From contig NZ_JAFREP010000011.1 of the NCBI RefSeq assembly GCF_017377855.1, positions 62,001 through 126,000 on the forward strand: a stretch of DNA of 64,000 bases. The letters are read 5' to 3'. Each line of letters begins with the position of its first letter. Position 1 is the first letter of the stretch. Shown here piece after piece: positions 44,801-57,177 of the stretch. The translations under genes were made by a program, and so were the position numbers. This stretch comes from Acanthopleuribacter pedis (lineage in GTDB: Bacteria > Acidobacteriota > Holophagae > Acanthopleuribacterales > Acanthopleuribacteraceae). Below the pieces are notes generated by a model, which was given only the letters and a program-made list of their open reading frames with translations, had not been told where the DNA came from and made no database searches.

Positions 44801-47800
44801 CTGCAGGTCAAGTGCTCCGCTTTGTCCCGTGCCGATGTGGCAGTGGATCGGGAGACGTTGCAACATGGCGCGACGTCGTGGCTCGGGCTGATCGGCGTCG
44901 ATGACGACCGCGACCCCGCCGCTGTGCCAGATCGCGAGCAAGGCGCCCAGGCGCGCGATTGACGGCTCCGCCACGACGGCAACCCGTTTTTCGGGTCCGA
45001 TGCCGCGGCGGCGTAGATCCGCGGCCAAGTGTTGCACACGGCGGTAGAGCGCGGCATAGGTCAGCGTGGTTTGCCCGTCGGACAGCGCCGCTTGTTCGGG
45101 GCAGGCCGCCGCATGGGCCGCCAGCTTTTGGCTCAGGGTCAAGCCGGGTTCGCTTGGCGCCTGGTTGGCTTGGGGCGCGGGGGTTGCGGGCACAACTTGG
45201 GCGGGGGTCTCGTTGGCTTGGCTGAGGTCGCGGCGTAAACCCTCGCACAACGCGGCGATGGTCGCCGCGTCGAAGTACCGCGTTTGGTATTCGCATGCCA
45301 ACACGAAGTGATCGCCGCAATCGACCGCGTTCAGGATGATCGGGAAGGCGCTGTAGGCGACGCTGCCGCCGGCAAAAGTGACGGCAAGGTCTTCCAGCTT
45401 GGGCAGGGTCGGTGCCTTTTCATAGTTAAACAACGCGGGCGGCGCGGGCGTGGGACCTTGTTCGCGGGCCAGCGCCTCGAACCAATCGGCGAAGGGCACA
45501 TCGGCGTTTTCAAAGGCCTCAAGCACTTGGGCTCGGGTGGCGTCCAGTTGTTCGTCGAAGTTGTCACCGCCGGGGTTGGCGCGCAACGGCAGGAGGTGGG
45601 TGCAGTAGCCGACCACCGCGTTTTGATGGGCGCCTTTGCGGCCGGTGCTGGGCGTGGCGATGACCCAATCACGGGTTTCGGCGACCTGTTGCAAACGGCG
45701 ACACCAGGCGGTGAGCAGCACCATAAACGGCGTGGCCCGTCGCGCGGCGGCGGTGGTTTTGATCGCGGCCGCGGGCAGGGTGAAGCCCGTGCGGCGACCC
45801 GCGTAGCGCGTGGCTTGCCGGTCGCGGACCGGGAAGGGGTTGGCAAAGCGATGCCCGCGGAACCGTTGCAGCCAGTAGGCGCGTTGTTGTGGATCGACGC
45901 CGCCCGTTTCGGTCAAGAAGTTTTGGAAGCTAGGGGCCGGTGCGTCGAAGGTTTCGCCCGCGTAGGCCGACCATAGATCGTGCAGCACCAAACCGGCCGA
46001 CCAACCGTCGGCGACCACGTGGTGCAGGCGCAGGTGCAGGCGGACTTTTTCTTCCGAAAGTTGGAAGACCAGTGCGCGGCAGGGGGCTTGTTCGCGCAAA
46101 TCCCAAACCTGTTGCGCCGCTTCCTCAAGCTTTTGGCGCAAGGCGGCGTCGGGATCGGCTGTTTCGCGCAAATCGAACCAGGTGATCCCGTTGGTTTCCT
46201 CAACGGCCCATTGGTGTTCGCCGTCGTTGCGCAGGCGCAGTGCTTGGTGGCGTTGTTGCACCGCGCGGTAGGCGGCTTGCAAACGGATGCGGTCGAGTCT
46301 GCCGTTCAGATCCAGGTCGGCGCTGAGGTGGTAGGCGCTGTCGGCGCGACGGTCGCGGGCGACGCCCAGCATCATTTGCTGTTGCGCACGTGACAAGGGA
46401 AAGCGGCTGTTTCCCGATTTGGGTGTTACCGCCTCCGCGCGGTTTGATCCGGCTGAGCCCGGCAAAAAACCACCGCGGCGCAGTTCCTGGACCGCGTGTT
46501 TGACCGCGTCGGCGACGGCCGCGATATCGGCCTCGGTGTGTGCCGCGGAGAAGAAACAGGTTCGCCCTTCCCAGATGTACACCCCTTGGTGGACCAGATG
46601 GTAGAAAAACAGGTCGAGGTTTTGCTGGAAGTTGAAGCGGAACAGCGAGGCGAAGTGGTCGATGCGAATCGGGACCTGTTCTTTTGCGAACCATTGGTTG
46701 AGCTGTTCGGCGAAAGCGGCGGTGCGTTGGTTGAGCCCGTCTTGCAGGGCCGGCCCGGCCGTTTCAATGTGTTGAAGCACCGCGTGGGCGGCCGCCATGG
46801 TGAGCGGGTGTTTGCAGAAGGTGCCCGCGAAGAAGGTGGTGTCCGCCGCCGGGTAACTGGCGTCGCCGTATTGCCAGGTCCCGCCGTCGAGGGCGTCCAT
46901 AAAGGCCGCATCGCCCGCGACCACGCCGATCGGCATGCCGCCCCCCGCGATTTTCCCGTAGGTACACAGGTCGGCGTGGACGTCAAACCAGGCTTGCGCA
47001 CCGCCCGGCGCGCAGCGGAAACCGGTAATCATTTCGTCAAAGATCAGCGCACAGCCCACCGCGCGGGTCAGCGTGCGCAGGCGCTGCAAAAAGGCGCGGG
47101 GTTGCAGCGCCGGGTTGCGGCTTTGCACCGGTTCGACCAGAACCGCCGCCAGTTCACGGCCATGTTGTTCGATGAACGTCAAGGCCGCGTCATCGCCGTA
47201 GCGCAGGATTACCATGTCGGCCACCGCGCTGTCGGGAATCCCCGCGATCGGGGCGATGGTGCGGCCTTGTTCGTCGGCCGAACCCAGGGTGGCGTCGCCG
47301 TGGCCGTGGTAGGAACCGGCGAACATCGCGATTTTGGCGCGCCCCGTTTTGGCGCGGGCCAAGCGGCAGGCGGTCATGATCGCTTCCGTGCCCGAGTTGA
47401 GGAACGCCGCGCGTTCCGTGCCGGTTAAGCGGCACAGCAAGGCGGCGGTTTCGCCCGCAAGCGCGGATTGCGGCCCAATTTGGAAACCCCGCGCCAGCGT
47501 TTCTTGCAAGGCAGCCGTCACACAATCGGGCTGGTGGCCGAGCAGGCTGCTGCCAAAACCCATGGTGATGTCGATAAAGCGGTTGCCGTCCAAATCCCAG
47601 AAATACGCGCCTTGGGAGCGGTCGGCCACAATCGGGTACAGCATTTCTTTGGTGGAAAAGCGGAAGCCGGCCGAGGCGCGGTTGTCGGTGAGTTGGTTGC
47701 GACTTTTGGCCGCGTAAGCTTTGGACGCGGCGGTTCGTGCCGTATAGGCCGTGGTCAGGCTGTCCAGGTGGGCCTGCTGTTGTTCGCTGAGTCGGCCGCG

Positions 47801-50800
47801 GTTCAGGTTCAAGCCGCCGAAGGGCAGGGTGGCGGCGCCCGCTTTTTGGGGTGGTGTTTTGGCTAGCTTGGGTGCCTCGGCACGCGCGGGTTGGGGCGCG
47901 GCACCGCGTTGTTCCAGCACCGCGAGTTGGCGTTGCTCCAAAACGGCGAGTTGCCGTTGCTCCAAAACGGCGAGTTGCCGTTGCTCCAAAACGGCGAGTT
48001 GCCGTTGCATGATGTCGAGCTGTTGCTGGAACAGAACCGCGACCGCATCGTCGCCCGCGTCCAAACGGGTGGCGGCCGGCTCGGGTTCGGCCGGTACCGT
48101 CGCGGCGGGGGTGCGGGCGGCGATGTGTTCCGCGAGCAGGCGCGGGCTGTGCAGGTCTTCAAAAAATTGGCGTAACTGAAGTTGTACCTTAAACTTGCGC
48201 TCTAGTTTTTGGGCGGCGTCCGCGAGGGCGACCGAATCGCTGCCCAGTTCCAACAGCGAACTGTCAGGGTCGATGCTATGTTTGGGGATCATCAACACGT
48301 CGGCCAGCAGGGTGAGAATACCGTCCAATACCGAACTGCTTGCTTCGACCGGCGCGGTTTCTTTGACTTGCGTCTTAACGCCGCTTTTGCCGATCAACGG
48401 GAACCGCTCCTGTTGGAACGGGTAAAGCGGGGCTTTGGGGCGATTCGTCGGCTTGGCGTGGTGGCTGTCAAAAGCGTTCCAATCGACGTTGCCGCCGGCC
48501 GTGTACCAGCGTCCCAGATCGGAAAACAACGGATGCAACGCCGCTGCAGCGTCCGTTTTGGATTTTTGTTTCTGTCCTGGCAACCATTGCAATGAGGGGT
48601 CGGGAAGGTTTTGGCGAGCTAAGCCGGTTAACACCGAAACCGCGCCCACTTCCAAAAAGCAGTTAACGCCCATTTCCGCCGCCTGTTGCAACGAGGCCGC
48701 GAACAAAACGGGTTGGCGAATGTGGTCGATCCAGTATTGCGGTGTTTGCATCGCGCCGTTGTCCAGGCGCCCGGTCAGGTTGCTAATGATGGGTTTGGTC
48801 GCCGGGGAAAACACGGCTTTTTCGATGACGGCCGCAAAGGCCGCCGCCGCCGGTTCCATCAGCGATGAGTGGAAACCAAAACCCACGGGCAAAAGTTTGC
48901 CGCCGATGCCCTTTTGTTTCAATTGGTTGAGGAAGTCTGTTACCGCATCGCGGTCACCCGCCACCACCGTTTGTTTGGGGCTGTTCACCGCCGCGATATC
49001 GAGGTCACGGCCCATTGCTTCCAATAAAGCGCGGGTCCGCGGCGCGTCGCGATGGATCGCCGCCATGGCGCCCGCGACCGGTACCGCCTGCATGGCGCGC
49101 CCGCGCGCGGCCACCAGGGACACCGCGGTTTCGAGGCTAAAAATGCCGGCCAAACAGGCCGCCACGTATTCGCCGACGCTGTGGCCGAACACCACTTCGG
49201 GTTCTAAACCCCAGTGTTGCCACAGTTTGGCCGTGGCGTAGGCGGTGCAAAAAATGGCGGGTTGCGCGTACTGGGTTTGTGCCAAGCGCTCGGGGTCGGC
49301 GAGGATTTCGTGGAGTGCGACGTCACACATTTGATGCAAGATCGCGGCGCAGCGGTCCATGGATTGGCGGAAAACCGGATGCGCCGCCGCCAAACCCAAA
49401 CCCATGCCCGCGTATTGGGTGCCCTGCCCGCCGATCATCATCGCCAAGCGCCGAGGTGGCAACGGTGCGTTTTCGGTTTTGGACATATTAATAATGACAT
49501 GATCCAATTGCGCGCGCAGTTCGTCGGCGTCTTTGCCGAGTAGGGCCAAACGGGTGGGGAAGTGGTCGCGATCATGGCGCGCCCCATAAACCAAGTCCGC
49601 CAAATCCGCGCGGTCGCGGTAGCTTTGAGCCAGGGATGCCAAGGCGGCCGGGCCGTGGGCGGAAAGGGTGAGCAGTTCCAGCGCCGGTCGCTCCGGTTGC
49701 CGGTCGGCTTCGGTTGGTTTTGGCGGTTGGTAGCCGCCCAGTACCAGGTGGGCGTTGCTGCCCCCGATGCCGAAGCTGCTGACACCCGCGTAAGGTGGGC
49801 GGTTGCGTTGTGGCCAGGGTTTGCTTTTTGTGTTCACTTCCAGGGGGAGTTTGGCCCAGGGGATGTGCTGATTGGGTTCGTCGAAGTGCAGGTGGGCCGG
49901 GAGGCTGCCGTGGTGGAGCGCCAGCGCCGTGCGCAAAACGCCGGCAATGCCCGCCGCCGCTTCCAGGTGGCCGATGATGGTTTTGGCCGAACCCATCGCG
50001 ACGGGATGTTTTCGGCCGAACAAACGGCCCAAGACGTTGACCTCGATTGGGTCGCCGAGTTGGGTGCCGGTGCCGTGGGCTTCGATGTAATCGATGTCGT
50101 CCGCGCTTAAACCCGCGTCGGCCAGCGCGCGTTCGATGACGCGGGCCTGGGCCGGCCCGGTGGGCGCGGTCAGGCCGCTGCTGGCGCCGTCGTGGTTGGT
50201 GGCGCTGCCGTGAATCACCGCGAGGATGGTGTCGCCGTCGGCTTCTGCATCGCTCAAGGTTTTGAGGATCAGCGCCGCGCAGCCTTCGCCGCGAACATAA
50301 CCGTCGGCGGCCGCCGCGAAGGTATGGCAGGCACCAGAAGACGAGAGCACGCCCGCGGCGGCCAGCGCCTGACTGGAGGTTGCCGCGAGGATCAGGTTGA
50401 TGCCGGCGGCGATTGCGGTACGGCATTCGCCGCGGCGTAAACTCTGACAGGCGAGGTGGATGGCAACCAGGCTGGAAGAACAAGCGGTGTCTACCACCAT
50501 GCTGGGGCCGGTAAGACCTAGGCCGTAGGAAAGGCGACCCGCGTTGATGCTGAGCGCGGCGCCGGTGCCGGTGTAGGCGTTGACCCTATCGGGGTCTTTG
50601 ATACCGCCCAAACGCAGGGCGTGGTCCAGGCTGCCGGTGCCGACGAACACGCCGGTTTCCGTTCCCGCCAATCCGGCGCGGGTGAGGCCCGCGTCTTCCA
50701 GCGCGTGATGGGCGACTTCCAGCAACAGGCGCTGGTGGGGATCCATCAGCGCCGCCTCGCGGGCCGGGATGTTGAAGAAGTTTGCGTCAAACAGTTCGAC

Positions 50801-51114
50801 GGGGTCGAACGGTTCTACCGGGTCGGACGGGTCTGTCTCCAACAAGGCCGCGTGTAAGCCGGCCAAGGTGGGGTCGTTACTTTGGTCCGCGAAGCGCGGG
50901 TGATCGCACAGACGCGACACCGCCGAGCGGCCTTCCTGCTGCTGGCGGTGAAAATCCGCCAGGGTATTGATCCCGCCGGGGAAACGACAGGCGCCGCCGA
51001 CAATCGCCAACGGGGCTTGTTGCCGTTGACCAAGGTCGCGGTTGACCTGCTTGAGGCGTTGGATCTCGCGAATGGCTTCCTGGAGCAGGCGGCGCCGGTC
51101 GGTGGTTCCCGTCA

Positions 51115-51115
<1 letters not shown>
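38858..51115 (-). CDS. PKS-NRPS hybrid: KS-AT-ACP-aminotransferase-C-A-PCP-C-A(Orn)-PCP-E
   Basis: A 4085-aa protein with the iturin/mycosubtilin MycA-like order. A short coiled N-terminus (EIQRLKQVNRDL) for docking precedes a KS (VDTACSSSL, Cys 212) and an AT (GHSVGE, Ser 646; FGFHSS region, malonyl-like). The ACP (GSDSVAL, Ser 961), a four-fold RQLAVLEQ repeat (about 1037-1068) and a class III PLP aminotransferase (about 1110-1560) follow; the TYGKIAGGG motif holds Lys 1388. This should turn a beta-ketoacyl-ACP into a beta-amino acyl chain. Then come C (HHVVADG near 1698), A (D-V-A-Q-V-G-A-I-T, unassigned), PCP (Ser 2510), C (HHLIADG near 2698), A (D-V-G-E-I-T-S-I-D, ornithine type), PCP GGDSI (Ser 3568), and an E domain (HHLIVDG near 3757, NYLGQ), giving a D-Orn-like residue. 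The ATG overlaps the upstream TGA by one base (TGATG). Confidence 0.97.
47912..48007. repeat. In-frame 24-base tandem repeat, four copies
   Basis: Copies lie at 47912-47935 (imperfect), 47936-47959, 47960-47983 and 47984-48007 (the last three identical). They encode RQLAVLEQ four times between the ACP and the aminotransferase of the hybrid synthetase. The 8-residue unit with Leu, Val and Leu spacing would extend a helical or coiled linker. It is not a CRISPR: there are no spacers. Confidence 0.92.
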
Positions 51116-53238
<2,123 letters not shown>

Positions 53239-53373
53239 GATGCACCTTTAATACGACGTCCGGGAACAGCATTCATCGGTAAACGTCTGGAGTGGAAAAG
53301 GTTACCGCGCGAGCCGACCTGTTGCCGTTTCGGCGCGTGGGAACCTAGGTTGTTTGTGGTAAATAAACGCGGG
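53239..53373. other. 135-base gap between hydroxylase and FAAL genes
   Basis: No coding sequence, hairpin with U-tract or clear promoter is seen. The FAAL ribosome site (AAAGGTG) is at its left end. The genes are likely cotranscribed. Confidence 0.5.
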
Positions 53374-54345
53374 TTAGACAGCGGCCATGGCGACGAGCAC
53401 GCGGCGTTCGCCGCTAAAGCTCTGGCGCCCATGGGCATAGAGTAAGTTGTCCAACATCAGCAGATCGCCGTTTTGCCAGGGAAAGGCAACCGCGACGTCC
53501 GCGTATACCGCGCGAATATGGTTGAGGTGGTCCTCATCGATGGGGGACCCGTCGGCATGAATCACATTGCGGGGCAGGTTCTCCTCGCCCGCAATCGACA
53601 CCAACAGCTCACGGAGCTGAGGCTCCAGGGCGGAAACATGGAACAGGTGTGCTTGGTTAAACCACACCGTTTCACCGCGAACGGGGTGTTCCGTGGTGAC
53701 TTGGCAACGCTGGCGCGTGTGCAGGCCGCCCTCGGTCCAGGTCCATTCGATGCCTTGCGCTTCGCAGTAAGCCTCAACCGCCTTGGGCTCCTCGGTGGCG
53801 AAGACCTTCTGCCAGGGCACGTCGAGACCGTCGTCGTAGTTGCGCACGTAGATCAGGCCTTTGCGTTCAAAGGTCTCGCGCACCTCGGCGTCCAGCTCGC
53901 GGTAGACGCGACGGCTGTCGGCCAGGGGCGTCGCACCGCCGCTTGCCGCCGCGGTTTGGCAAAAAAACCAAATCAAATCGGGCCAGCGCGTGGTGTAGGC
54001 CTGCTCGTTGTGGAGGGGGATGGCTTGGTGGGCGGGATATTCGGTGGATGTGTAGATGCCTTGCGCGAGTTCGCTACGGGGCGTTGAGCCAAAATCGTAG
54101 CCAAGCAGGGGCAGGTCAAAGGCGCGCAAGCAGTTTTGGAAATCATCGGGTGTGCGCCAGTCGAAGCCGCGCAACAAAAAGGCGCCCTCGTGACGGATAC
54201 GAGCCTTGAGAAAAGGGACGAGTTGTGAGAAAGCTTGAGAAGCGGTATTCGTTTTCGAGAGGGTGATGAGATTTACGTTGTGAAATTTACGAAGAGCGCA
54301 GGTTTCGGCCGGAAAAGCCGTGTGTGTGAGACCGTGAAGTGTCAT
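53374..54345 (-). CDS. SyrP/TauD-like Fe(II)/2-oxoglutarate dioxygenase, stand-alone hydroxylase
   Basis: A 323-aa protein of the TauD/TfdA family. I start at ATG 54345, with GAGG 8 bases upstream, rather than at 54420, which adds 25 residues of AT-rich leader. Metal ligands are visible: H112-x-E114 (PLHNEQAY) and H305 (YAHGRQSF), with Arg residues after it. Its sequence resembles the fused domain at the end of the 4494-aa NRPS (FGSTPRS, GRIYTSTDYPA versus GIYTSTEYPA, WFNQAHLFH). It is therefore a paralogue, close in kind to SyrP, which beta-hydroxylates carrier-bound Asp. It is the first gene of the operon, 135 bases before FAAL. Its target is probably one of the Asp modules or the unassigned residue; two hydroxylases suggest two hydroxylated sites (inference). 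Confidence 0.93.
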   Translation of the reverse strand: MTLHGLTHTAFPAETCALRKFHNVNLITLSKTNTASQAFSQLVPFLKARIRHEGAFLLRGFDWRTPDDFQNCLRAFDLPLLGYDFGSTPRSELAQGIYTSTEYPAHQAIPLHNEQAYTTRWPDLIWFFCQTAAASGGATPLADSRRVYRELDAEVRETFERKGLIYVRNYDDGLDVPWQKVFATEEPKAVEAYCEAQGIEWTWTEGGLHTRQRCQVTTEHPVRGETVWFNQAHLFHVSALEPQLRELLVSIAGEENLPRNVIHADGSPIDEDHLNHIRAVYADVAVAFPWQNGDLLMLDNLLYAHGRQSFSGERRVLVAMAAV

Positions 54346-54365
54346 AGGAAGGACCTCAGAGTATG

Positions 54366-54395
54366 AATTAACTCTAATAAATCTAATGAGATCAA
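54366..54395 (-). promoter_or_regulatory. Weak candidate promoter of the operon
   Basis: On the minus strand TTGATC (54395-54390) and TTAATT (54371-54366) are separated by 18 bases and lie about 20 bases before the ATG at 54345. Neither box is a good sigma70 match (-35 four of six, -10 three of six). The spacing and position fit, but the AT-rich setting makes chance matches easy. Confidence 0.25.
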
Positions 54396-54660
54396 TAAAT
54401 GATGATGAATGGGCGTCCACAAACTGGAATCGTGACCCTAAGATGGCGGGAAAGGCAAAAAAAAATTTGAGTTTTCGCGACTTTTTGAAAATTGGTAAGT
54501 GCGGTTGTTTCCTCTTGGGGCAAACCCTACCACCAAAGTTCGCGGCGTCACAACCAAAAAATGCAGCATCTGAGACGATTCAGTTGGTAAAGTTGATGAA
54601 CTTTTGTCGTTTCAAGGCGCCGTGTGATAGGTCACCTTTACCAATGGTTTAGATGAAGAA

Positions 54661-54676
54661 AATCATTAAGATGATT
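54661..54676. promoter_or_regulatory. 16-base palindrome, possible operator
   Basis: AATCAT, four bases (TAAG), then ATGATT, an inverted repeat with 6-base arms in the middle of the divergent region. It could bind a dimeric regulator of both units. It resembles, but does not match, a Fur box, so iron control is only a guess. Confidence 0.3.
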
Positions 54677-55032
54677 GATTTCAATTATTTGGCGTAATTT
54701 CTTTTAATATTGTAAGACTTATGTAAGAATGTCAGGCTTTTGTGAGTCTCCTCCGGCTTGGTTGTGAGCCGGCAAGGTGCTTTCTGGTTGTTTTCTGAGC
54801 GCTTGTTTTTTTCGCGTCTCTGTGGTTAGTTATCCTAAGGCGAAAATGGTTTGAAATAAGTGGGTTTGTGAATTTTTTTGGTTTTGGTTGTTTTAGGATA
54901 GAACGGTTGGTTTGAATTCATCCGAATGCTTTGTTGTGCGGCACAGGCGTTAAAAATATTTGGTGCCGGCCCCACTGAGCTTCGCCGTTGAGGGTCTTTT
55001 TTGGCTCTCGCCGCATTACCAAGTGAGACGTT

Positions 55033-56682
55033 ATGCCGCTGATTGTTGCTTTGTTTCGTAAATCGCGTGTCCTGTTGCTTTCCGCGCTGGCCGCCAACGT
55101 TTTTAGTGCCGCCCTCGGCGTGTTGCTCGTGGCTTTGATCAACAATGCCGTTGCTTCGCCCGACTTGCAGTTCCAGGGCGGGGTGCCCTTGTTTGTCGGC
55201 TTGGTGTTGGTTCTGTTTGCATCAGGGGTTTGGTCTCAAAACCTGCTCAATCGCCTCGGCGCCCACATCGTGCGCGAACTGCGTTGCATGATGGTGCGGC
55301 GCGTGTTGGCCACGCCTTTGGCGACCGTCGAAGCCCTTGGCAGCCATCGCATTTACACGCTGCTCACCAGCGATATCGGCAATCTGTCTTGGGCCTTTGG
55401 CATGGTTCCGGTGATTGCGATGAACGCCATGATTGCCGTGCTGGGTTTTGCCTACCTCGGTTGGTTGTCGCCCTTGTTTTTGGTGGCCACCTTGGCATTA
55501 TTGGTGTTCGGCATTGGCGGCACCCAGTTACTGTTGCAGCGCATGCGTGGCTTATTTGAAGAGAATCGCCGCCGTTACGACCGCCTGTTCCGCCACTTCG
55601 GCTCGGTGGTTTACGGCGGTAAGGAGTTGCGCCTCAACCGCGGCCGCGCCCAATATTTTTACAACCAACAGTTCCAGGGTACGGTGGATCGCCTGTTCGA
55701 AACCGGCATGAAAGCTGATTTGTTCGGCATCGTTTCCAACAATTGGAACAACCTCATCCTGTTCGCGGTGCTGGCCACGGTGCTGTTCGCGGCGCCCCTG
55801 GTTGAAGGTGCCGGTCGCGAGGTGGTCATTGGTTACATCTTGACGCTGATCTACCTGCGCGGGCCGCTCAACTCGCTGGTCGGAGCCTTGCCCGCCTTTT
55901 CGCGCGGGCGCATCGCCTTGCGCCAATTTGAGGATTTGGACCTGCCGCCGCTGCGCGAGGCAGCCGACGCATCCCCACCGGTTGCCGCGGGCAATTGGCA
56001 ACAACTGCGCTTGGAAGGATTGCGCTTCAGTTATCCCGATCAGGGCGACGACTACACCTTTGCGGTCGGCCCGATCGACATGACCTTCAAACGCGGCGAA
56101 ATCGTGTTTATCATCGGTGGTAACGGCAGTGGTAAATCCACCTTTGCCAAACTGGTAACCGGATTGTACCCCGCCGCGGCGGGCTCGATCCACCTGGACG
56201 ATGTGCCCATCGATGCCGACAACCTCGACTGGTACCGCAACCATTTCAGCGCCGTTTTTTCCGATTACCATTTGTTTGACCAACTCTTAGACGCCGAGGG
56301 GGAACCGCCGGAAGACGCACGGGTGAAACGTTACCTCGAACACCTTTGCCTGGACCACAAGGTCCACAGCGAGGCGGGTGTGTTGTCCCGCACCGATCTT
56401 TCCGCGGGCCAACGCAAACGCCTGGCCTACATCCACACCCTGCTGGAAGATCGTTCACTGATTCTGTTCGACGAATGGGCGGCCGACCAAGACCCGGTGT
56501 TCCGTGAACTGTTTTACCGCGAGCTGCTGCCCAAGCTGCGCGACGCGGGCAAAACCCTGCTGGTCATCTCCCACGACGACCGTTACTTCGGCCTTGCCGA
56601 TCGCCTGTTCAAATTCGAAAACGGCGTCCCCCGCCAACTGCCGATTGAATCCATTACGTCAGCCCCTTTGGCGCGGATGTAA
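55033..56682 (+). CDS. Cyclic peptide/siderophore-type ABC exporter, fused membrane and ATPase domains
   Basis: A 549-aa half-transporter of the SyrD/PvdE family. The first 300 residues hold several hydrophobic segments (for example ALGVLLVALI, LFVGLVLVLFA, FLVATLALLVFGIG), and the last 220 form the ATPase. Walker A GGNGSGKST starts at residue 361. The signature LSAGQRKRLA and Walker B LILFDEWAADQDP are hallmarks of the cyclic-peptide-export group, and the His-loop is VISHDDRYF. The protein is as long as family members such as PvdE. It faces the lipopeptide operon head to head and is the natural candidate to move the product, or a precursor, across the inner membrane. The start ATG 55033 has only a weak ribosome site (GTGAGA). 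Confidence 0.95.
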   Translation: MPLIVALFRKSRVLLLSALAANVFSAALGVLLVALINNAVASPDLQFQGGVPLFVGLVLVLFASGVWSQNLLNRLGAHIVRELRCMMVRRVLATPLATVEALGSHRIYTLLTSDIGNLSWAFGMVPVIAMNAMIAVLGFAYLGWLSPLFLVATLALLVFGIGGTQLLLQRMRGLFEENRRRYDRLFRHFGSVVYGGKELRLNRGRAQYFYNQQFQGTVDRLFETGMKADLFGIVSNNWNNLILFAVLATVLFAAPLVEGAGREVVIGYILTLIYLRGPLNSLVGALPAFSRGRIALRQFEDLDLPPLREAADASPPVAAGNWQQLRLEGLRFSYPDQGDDYTFAVGPIDMTFKRGEIVFIIGGNGSGKSTFAKLVTGLYPAAAGSIHLDDVPIDADNLDWYRNHFSAVFSDYHLFDQLLDAEGEPPEDARVKRYLEHLCLDHKVHSEAGVLSRTDLSAGQRKRLAYIHTLLEDRSLILFDEWAADQDPVFRELFYRELLPKLRDAGKTLLVISHDDRYFGLADRLFKFENGVPRQLPIESITSAPLARM

Positions 56683-57177
56683 CCGGCCTGCCGGCCCGCG
56701 GCCACAAAAAAGGGGGACGGTGTCCCGAGAGCCGCCGTCGCCGCTGTTTTTGGGCATAAAGTGGCGCACATCGTTGCGACCTACGCCGCCGCGGCCGACC
56801 GCGATCAGCGCTTTCCCTTTAGCTGCGAGGCAACCACCGCCTGGGTTGCGTTAGCGCTTTTAGGGAAAAGGTTTCTTTTTTTAAAAAAAATAGCGATGTG
56901 TGACCGGGTTGTTGCCCGAAACGGACGTGAAGGGTTGGTAAGACAAGACAACTGCCCGTCGTTGGAACGAATGTGATCGAGAAAAGGTGTTGTAAAAAAA
57001 AGTGGCACGCTGAAATTTTGGTCTATTCTTGAGGTCGGTTTGACCTTTCAGGGTGAACTGAATGTCGGCAAATGTCGTGGCTTTTGTGGTCTCTTAGAGG
57101 TCCCTTGCTATGTGTCTCTTTCGCATCCCGCCTATCATTATCACGCCTCTGCCAACACACATCAGGAGAACCTGTCC
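56683..57177. other. Non-coding gap upstream of the LamG gene
   Basis: About 495 bases with no gene I can support. A run of seven T followed by eight A lies at 56876-56890, a bent-DNA or promoter-upstream type element. A short inverted repeat AGGTC-GGTTT-GACCT lies near 57032-57046. Two small GC hairpins right after the exporter stop lack a U-tract, so I do not call a terminator. Confidence 0.5.
57164..57168 (+). promoter_or_regulatory. Ribosome binding site for a TTG start
   Basis: AGGAG, 9 bases before TTG 57178. It supports the start at MKLYSSSF rather than the first ATG of the open frame at 57040, which has no comparable site and would put 46 extra residues before the signal sequence. 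Confidence 0.65.

Larger units (their letters stand above)
54346..55032. promoter_or_regulatory. AT-rich divergent control region between operon and exporter
   Basis: A 687-base stretch, clearly more AT-rich than the flanking genes, separating the leftward biosynthetic operon from the rightward exporter. It probably carries both promoters. It holds a candidate leftward promoter and a 16-base palindrome (listed separately). Nothing in it convinces me as a gene; small open frames in it have no ribosome site and odd composition. I see no regulator gene anywhere in the window. Confidence 0.65.

Noticed and set aside
47912..48007. CRISPR-like regular repeat
   Set aside because: The units are contiguous without spacers and in frame with a protein repeat.
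54386..54652. Possible 88-aa gene in the divergent region
   Set aside because: No ribosome site, composition like the non-coding surroundings, and no family resemblance. It overlaps the likely promoter of the operon.
54661..54676. Fur box
   Set aside because: The palindrome does not match the GATAAT-type consensus closely enough; kept only as a generic operator candidate.
54918..55145. 75-aa minus-strand frame over the exporter start
   Set aside because: It overlaps the well-supported exporter 5' end and has no start signals.
56683..56730. Terminator after the exporter gene
   Set aside because: Only 4-bp GC stems followed by A-run, not T-run, on the sense strand.
57040..57177. Upstream ATG start for the LamG protein
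   Set aside because: It adds 46 residues before the signal peptide and lacks a ribosome site; the TTG at 57178 has AGGAG 9 bases upstream.
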